A stretch of 64,000 bases of DNA from assembly GCF_013184805.1 (NCBI RefSeq), contig NZ_JAATNG010000001.1:124001-188000 (forward strand), given 5' to 3'. The stretch is from Pseudoruegeria sp. HB172150 (lineage in GTDB: Bacteria; Pseudomonadota; Alphaproteobacteria; Rhodobacterales; Rhodobacteraceae). The notes beneath the pieces are model-generated. The model saw only the letters and a program-made list of their open reading frames with translations, did not search any database and had not been told where the DNA came from. This document shows positions 59,749 through 64,000 of this stretch, piece by piece. Position 1 is the stretch's first letter; every line of letters starts with the position of its first letter. The translations under genes and the position numbers were made by a program.

Positions 59749-61145
59749 CCGGCGGCCTTGAGCTTCGGATAGGCATACATCCGGTCGTAGCTCCAGTCCG
59801 GGTCGTCCCAGGAGATCATCTTGCCGGGATTCAGCAGGCCCTTGGGATCGGCCTCACGTTTGAAGGACAGCTGGGTGTCGTCGGTGTGCTGCCGCCCGCC
59901 TTCCTCCAGCGTGTATCGGTGCGGGTTGAAAATCAGCGCGCCAGCTTCCTCGTGCAACCGGATGATCTCGTCCAGGCGTTCCTCGGTCGTGAATTTGACC
60001 ATCGACAGGCCGGCGAAGGCGATCTTGCCGTTCATCCGGATTGCTTCCAGGTGCTGCAGGACTTCGGGCGAGAAATCCGCGCGCATCTTCTCGATCAGCT
60101 CACGGTGTTTCGGGAAAGCGTAGCGGACCTGAAGGTAGGTGATTGACGGATCGACCTTCAGAGCACGCAGGGTCGTGTGGTTCCAGCCGTATTCGAAGAT
60201 CGGCCCGGGATCGCGCGCCCAGTCGTGATCGTCGGAGCGGTAGATCAGTTTCGCCTCCGGCCTCCGGCCGAGGAAGGTCAGGAAACCGTCCATGGACTGT
60301 GGCGCGACCATCAGGCCGACAAGGTTCGTGCCGGATTCCACGTATGGCTTCACCCGCTGGAAATAGTCATGCGCGATGGGCGCCTCGTAGACTGAGGCGA
60401 TCTTGAGCAGGATGCCGTCCTCGTTGGCGATGTCGTCGGCGAATGCCATGGCTTCGGCGAAATCGTCGAAGGCGACGAAAAGGCCGGTCCAGTCATACGC
60501 CGGTGCCAGCGGCATCTCCAACTCGGTGATGATCCCGTTAGTGCCATAGGCATGCGAGACGCGCGCCAGCTCTTCGCCGGTGAATTCCAGGATGCGCGGT
60601 TCCGCTTCCATGGTCACAACGCGCAGGCGGATGATGTTGCCGAGATCGCGGAGTGAACCCCAGTGGACCGACCCGACGCCACCCGACCCGCCGGCAATGA
60701 AGCCGCCTATCGTGGCCGTGGCCCACGTTGAGGAGAACATGCGAAGTTCCTGTCCAGAGGCTTCCTTGCAGGCGACGTCGAGGTCCTTCAGCAGGATGCC
60801 AGGTTCGCAGATCACCCGGCCTGGGGCGATTTCCTTCACAGCCGTCATGTGTCGAAGGTGCATGACGCAACCGCCGGCCAGCGGCATTGCCTGCCCGTAG
60901 TTGCCGGTGCCCGCACCGCGCGTGGTTACAGGCACGTCATGGGTGTAACAGACCTTCAGGATCTCGATCACCTCGGACTCATTGCGCGGACGCACGACGA
61001 AATCGGCGACCACGTGATCGAGCCGCGCCTTCAGCACCGGGGAATACCAGAAGAAGTCGCGCGAAGAGGCGCGGATGTTGGTGTCCTTCTCCTCGATATC
61101 CAGGTGAGAAAGGGCGGCCTTGGCGGCGGCGATGTCCATACTCAT
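59745..61145 (-). CDS. FAD-linked oxidase (GlcD/vanillyl-alcohol-oxidase-like)
   Basis: A 466-residue flavoenzyme of the FAD_binding_4 (PCMH) superfamily. Residues 40-220 form the FAD domain, with VRPRNESEVIEILKVCY, TRGAGTGNYGQAMPL and GGFIAGGSGGVGSVHWGSL. The C terminus has the DPKGLLNPGKMISW signature of lactate/glycolate-type oxidases. It begins in the amidohydrolase stop (ATGA). It may oxidise a hydroxy acid released from the ring-opened substrate. Confidence 0.92.
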   Translation of the reverse strand: MSMDIAAAKAALSHLDIEEKDTNIRASSRDFFWYSPVLKARLDHVVADFVVRPRNESEVIEILKVCYTHDVPVTTRGAGTGNYGQAMPLAGGCVMHLRHMTAVKEIAPGRVICEPGILLKDLDVACKEASGQELRMFSSTWATATIGGFIAGGSGGVGSVHWGSLRDLGNIIRLRVVTMEAEPRILEFTGEELARVSHAYGTNGIITELEMPLAPAYDWTGLFVAFDDFAEAMAFADDIANEDGILLKIASVYEAPIAHDYFQRVKPYVESGTNLVGLMVAPQSMDGFLTFLGRRPEAKLIYRSDDHDWARDPGPIFEYGWNHTTLRALKVDPSITYLQVRYAFPKHRELIEKMRADFSPEVLQHLEAIRMNGKIAFAGLSMVKFTTEERLDEIIRLHEEAGALIFNPHRYTLEEGGRQHTDDTQLSFKREADPKGLLNPGKMISWDDPDWSYDRMYAYPKLKAAG

Positions 61146-62404
61146 GACACTCCAAGCAGTTCGTCGAGTTCGGCGTAGTCGGGCAGGGTGCGGTCGATGG
61201 CACGGCCTTCCCGCAGCACGATGCGGTCGGATTGCGGGCGGGCGAAGAGTTCTGTCCACTCTCGGGCGCGGAAGATCACAAGATCGGCGGGGGCGCCTTC
61301 GGCAAGGGACGGCGCGCCCCAGCCGCAACTTTCCGCCGGGGTGGTCACGCAGCTTTCCACCCAGTCGGCCCGCGAATGGTCCAGATGCGCGATCCGAGTC
61401 GCCTGCCGCATGACCTCCAGCATGTCGAGGTCGCCGTAAGCGTAAAACGGATCGCGCGTGTTGTCGCTGGCGAAGCTGACCGGAATGCCGCGTGCCTTCA
61501 TCTCGTGAACCAGAGTCACACCACGATAGCGGGGCGTGCGGCCAAAACGCCGGTCCTGCAGGTAGAGGTTGCACATCGGCAGGCTGACCACGTTCAGCCC
61601 GGCGCGGGCTACCAGATCCAGCGTGTCGAGCGCGCGGGGTTCGTTCTGCGTCGAGAGCGAGCAGCAATGGCCCACCACGACGGCCTTGTCGAAGCCGGTT
61701 TCCTTGGCCGCGATGGCGATGGTGCGCAGTGTCTCGGAAGCCGGGTCCATGGTTTCGTCGACGTGGAAATCGGCGGAGAGGCCACGTTCCCCTGCCATTT
61801 CGAAGAAACCGCGCAGGATCTCGTGAAGCCCCGGAACAGGGTAAGTAACCAGCCCTAGCACGCCGCCGAATCCCTCGACGGTATCGGCGATGGCGAGGAA
61901 CTCTCCGTCCGTTCCGAAGCGATCGCAGCTGATCAGGCTTGAGCCCTGCAATTCCACCTTTCCGGCCCATGTGTCGCGCAGTTCGGCGAAGACCGGAAAG
62001 CTGATCGCATACTGGTCGTCGCCGGAATCCAGATGTGTCCGGATGCGGGACGTGCCGTGGGCATAGGCGCTGCGCAGCCCGAACTCCATTCGGGCGCGGA
62101 CGTCCTCGGCCGACCATTTGGCGTGATCGCGCCGCACAGTCGTCAGAGCGCCCATGAAGGTGCCGTCGGGGTTCCAGGCGCGCGGCCAGATGTGGCCCTT
62201 GTCCAGATGCGTGTGCATGTCGGTGAAGCAGGGCAGGACCATCGCCCCCTTCATCTCGACATCGTCTCCGCCCGGCGCGGCGATCCATCCGCCGTCTATG
62301 CCGATATCGGTGCGCATGAGGTCGCCCGCCTGACCCAGCAGGCAGGCCGGCACGGTCACGTCGCGCAGAGTGAAGCGGCCCTCGGGGAGCTTGCGGAAAT
62401 CCAT
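61142..62404 (-). CDS. Cytosine deaminase/creatinine deaminase family amidohydrolase
   Basis: A 420-residue TIM-barrel metal hydrolase. H64-x-H66 occurs in TDMHTHLDKGH, H214 and E217 in FHVDETMD, H246 in GHCCSL and D314 in ASDNTRDPF, all conserved in CodA. The family deaminates cytosine, creatinine, isoguanine or other cyclic amidines. It follows the permease gene with no gap (TAG|ATG). In an operon that also has a creatininase-type enzyme, a cyclic amidine such as creatinine or a hydantoin-like ring is a reasonable, unproven substrate. Confidence 0.9.
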   Translation of the reverse strand: MDFRKLPEGRFTLRDVTVPACLLGQAGDLMRTDIGIDGGWIAAPGGDDVEMKGAMVLPCFTDMHTHLDKGHIWPRAWNPDGTFMGALTTVRRDHAKWSAEDVRARMEFGLRSAYAHGTSRIRTHLDSGDDQYAISFPVFAELRDTWAGKVELQGSSLISCDRFGTDGEFLAIADTVEGFGGVLGLVTYPVPGLHEILRGFFEMAGERGLSADFHVDETMDPASETLRTIAIAAKETGFDKAVVVGHCCSLSTQNEPRALDTLDLVARAGLNVVSLPMCNLYLQDRRFGRTPRYRGVTLVHEMKARGIPVSFASDNTRDPFYAYGDLDMLEVMRQATRIAHLDHSRADWVESCVTTPAESCGWGAPSLAEGAPADLVIFRAREWTELFARPQSDRIVLREGRAIDRTLPDYAELDELLGVS

Positions 62405-63262
62405 CTAGCCTTCCCGTTTGAGCGCGCTCTCATGCCACTTGTGCAGCGCGAGATAGCTGATCAGGCTCATCGCCGCGAAGATCACGACGCCCATCAGGGA
62501 GATCAGGATAAGCGCGGCATAGAGCCGGCCGAAGTTGAAGCGATAGGAGGCTTCGAGCAGGGTCGAGGCGAGGCCCAGACCTGTGCCGGCGCGGCCGATC
62601 ACGAATTCCGCAACCACAGCGCCGATCAGAGCGAGGCCGCCGGCGATCTTCAACCCGCCAAGGAAGAACGGCAGCGCCGATGGGGCCGCGAGATAGCGCA
62701 GGCGCTGCCAGCGGTTGGCGCCGTAGATGGTGAACAGGTCTTCCAGATTATGGTCCGACGATTTCAGCCCGATGGTCGTGTTTGACAGGATCGGAAAGAA
62801 GGCCACGATCCAGGCGCAGAGCAGGGCCGCGACAAAAGCGTTCTCGACATAGATCTGCAGAAGCGGCGCGATGGCTACGACCGGCGTGACCTGCAGGATC
62901 ACGGCATAGGGGAAGAACGACAGTTCCGCCCATTTGGACTGGGTGAACAGCACAGCCAGGAAAACGCCGCCACAGACCGCCATGATCAGGGCCAGCAACG
63001 TCAGCCGGCCAGTAATCAGCATGGCCGGCCACAGGATCGGCCAGTCCTCGACCATTTTCTGCGCGACGACAGTAGGACCGGGGAGGATGTAGTGCGGCAC
63101 TTCCCAGATCGTGACGTAGAAGTGCCAGGCAAGGATCGCGACGACCAGCACCAGCGATGGCAGCATCCAGCGCGCGATCTTCATCAGCCGCTCGTTGCGG
63201 GCGCGCGCCTCTTCTTCGGCGTCGATCAGAGGCGCGGAAGTGGCGGGTTCGGCGATACTCAT
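62405..63262 (-). CDS. ABC transporter permease, nitrate/sulfonate/pyrimidine type (SsuC-like)
   Basis: A 285-residue inner-membrane protein with six helices and a roughly 35-residue acidic N-terminal tail. The EAA-type loop is DLFTIYGANRWQRLRYLAAP near residue 185. It resembles the SsuC/TauC/ThiX group that imports sulfonates, taurine or pyrimidine precursors. The ATPase gene overlaps it by ATGA. The periplasmic binding protein of the system is not in the window and probably lies beyond the right edge. Confidence 0.92.
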   Translation of the reverse strand: MSIAEPATSAPLIDAEEEARARNERLMKIARWMLPSLVLVVAILAWHFYVTIWEVPHYILPGPTVVAQKMVEDWPILWPAMLITGRLTLLALIMAVCGGVFLAVLFTQSKWAELSFFPYAVILQVTPVVAIAPLLQIYVENAFVAALLCAWIVAFFPILSNTTIGLKSSDHNLEDLFTIYGANRWQRLRYLAAPSALPFFLGGLKIAGGLALIGAVVAEFVIGRAGTGLGLASTLLEASYRFNFGRLYAALILISLMGVVIFAAMSLISYLALHKWHESALKREG

Positions 63263-63996
63263 GCGGCCTCCGCGATGGCTTGGTGAAGTGCTTCCTGCGC
63301 CTTTCGGGCATGCGCGGCGTATTCGTTCGATGTGCGGAATGCCTCGCTGCGCGGGTAGGGCGCGTCGACCTCCAGCTCGCGGATCACGCGGCCGGGGCGC
63401 GCGGCCATCACGACGATGCGGTCGGACAGGAAGACGGATTCGAAGACCGAGTGGGTCACGAAGATTACCGTGCAGCCGATGGATTCTCGCAACGCCAGAA
63501 GGTCGTTGTTCAGTTTCTGACGGGTGATCTCGTCGAGGGCGGCGAAGGGTTCGTCCATCAGGATCAGCCGCGGCTTGGTCACCAGCGCACGTGCGATGGA
63601 AACGCGCATCTTCATCCCACCCGACAACTCGCGCGGAAAGGCACGCTGGAACTTCTCCAGCCCGACCAGCCGCAATGCCTCCAGCACGTCGTCCTTCACC
63701 TCGCTGTAGGACTTGCCGCGCAGGCGGAAGGGCAGCCAGACATTTTCCGCCACCCGCGCCCATGGCATCAGCGTGGGTTCCTGGAAGACGACACCAAGGT
63801 CGCCCAGACCCTGCCCACCGGTCCATTCGATCCGGCCCGCGGTGGGCCGCATCAGCCCGGCGACCAGCCGGAGCGCGGTGGACTTGCCGCACCCGGACGG
63901 GCCGAGCAGCGAGATGAAGTCACCCTCGTTTACCGTCAGGTTCATGTCCTTCAGTGCGACGACTTCGCCGCCGAAGGTCTTTTCGATATGGCTCAT
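63259..63996 (-). CDS. ABC transporter ATP-binding protein (SsuB/TauB-like), N terminus possibly cut by window edge
   Basis: An ATPase of the nitrate/sulfonate family: Walker A GPSGCGKST, signature LSGGMKMRVSIAR, Walker B LILMDEPFAALD and switch His in VIFVTHSVFESV. From the first ATG in the window it is 245 residues. However, family members usually have several residues (a first beta strand) before the VSHxEKTFGG-like position, and the frame is open to the window edge. The true start may therefore lie outside. It heads the part of the operon visible here. Confidence 0.9.
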   Translation of the reverse strand: MSHIEKTFGGEVVALKDMNLTVNEGDFISLLGPSGCGKSTALRLVAGLMRPTAGRIEWTGGQGLGDLGVVFQEPTLMPWARVAENVWLPFRLRGKSYSEVKDDVLEALRLVGLEKFQRAFPRELSGGMKMRVSIARALVTKPRLILMDEPFAALDEITRQKLNNDLLALRESIGCTVIFVTHSVFESVFLSDRIVVMAARPGRVIRELEVDAPYPRSEAFRTSNEYAAHARKAQEALHQAIAEAA

Positions 63997-64000
63997 CTGA

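Noticed and set aside
59745-62288. Extending the FAD-linked oxidase upstream to an 847-residue protein
   Set aside because: The extension is an out-of-frame reading of the amidohydrolase gene; MSMDIAAAK at 61145 is the natural start with an ATGA overlap.
62405-63892. Extending the SsuC-like permease upstream to a 495-residue protein
   Set aside because: The extra N-terminal part is an out-of-frame translation of the ATPase gene; the permease begins at the ATG overlapping the ATPase stop.
1-64000. CRISPR arrays, insertion sequences, prophage genes, rRNA
   Set aside because: No regularly spaced direct repeats, transposase or integrase motifs, phage structural genes or rRNA segments were seen on either strand.

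Overview
The window is GC-rich (low-to-mid 60s by eye) and densely coded. Genes typically overlap by ATGA or TGATG, and GTG or TTG starts are frequent. The block hisD - UPF0262 - low-Mr phosphatase - infA - maf - RNase E/G - tRNA-Phe, together with a VPLPA-CTERM surface protein and many ABC importers, points to an alphaproteobacterium of the Rhodobacteraceae/Roseobacter type. This is an inference from gene order and protein style; no rRNA is present. I see no CRISPR array, insertion sequence, integrase or prophage gene.

Layout. (1) 1-6066: conserved housekeeping block ending in tRNA-Phe(GAA). (2) 6548-9738: MFS exporter with an extra C-terminal domain, and a divergent LysR regulator. (3) 9801-21560: accessory catabolic cluster with two MaoC-fold proteins, an SDR, a CaiB/BaiF CoA-transferase, an iron-type ABC permease and ATPase, a citryl-CoA-lyase-like enzyme, a benzoylformate-decarboxylase-like ThDP enzyme, an overlapping Rieske / small helical protein / amidohydrolase trio, and a distal solute-binding protein. 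(4) 22462-27289: sugar-type ABC importer with PfkB kinase and a divergent GntR/UTRA regulator. (5) 27468-34596: a second sugar-type ABC importer with a tandem-domain glycerophosphodiester phosphodiesterase and a LacI regulator; a perfect 16-bp CG-centred palindrome lies in its promoter. (6) 34784-40222: two half-size ArsP/DUF318-like permeases, an OsmC-like protein, a DUF3329 protein, a DEAD-box helicase with a repeat tail, and the VPLPA-CTERM protein. (7) 40411-52129: LacI-controlled sugar locus with ABC importer, two TIM-barrel isomerases, a Gfo/Idh/MocA dehydrogenase, an aldo/keto reductase and a GH43 beta-xylosidase. (8) 52137-56438: three-gene FtsX-type ABC exporter with a HlyD-like adaptor. 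(9) 56836-63996 and beyond the right edge: eight-gene, almost completely overlapping minus-strand operon with nitrate/sulfonate-type ABC uptake genes, a cytosine-deaminase-family amidohydrolase, an FAD-linked oxidase, two flavodoxin-fold oxidoreductases, a 2-oxoglutarate/Fe(II)-type oxygenase and a creatininase-family amidohydrolase.

How the genes work together. Most of the window is uptake-plus-catabolism modules: five ABC importers, each beside enzymes and usually a local regulator. Three modules do not match a pathway I can name and are the best candidates for undescribed chemistry. The 9.8-21.6 kb cluster has the logic CoA activation, hydration, retro-Claisen cleavage, 2-oxo acid decarboxylation. 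The Rieske/helical/amidohydrolase trio sits inside it. The 56.8-64 kb operon looks built to dismantle a cyclic nitrogen compound. All functional calls rest on reading motifs by eye; no database search was possible.
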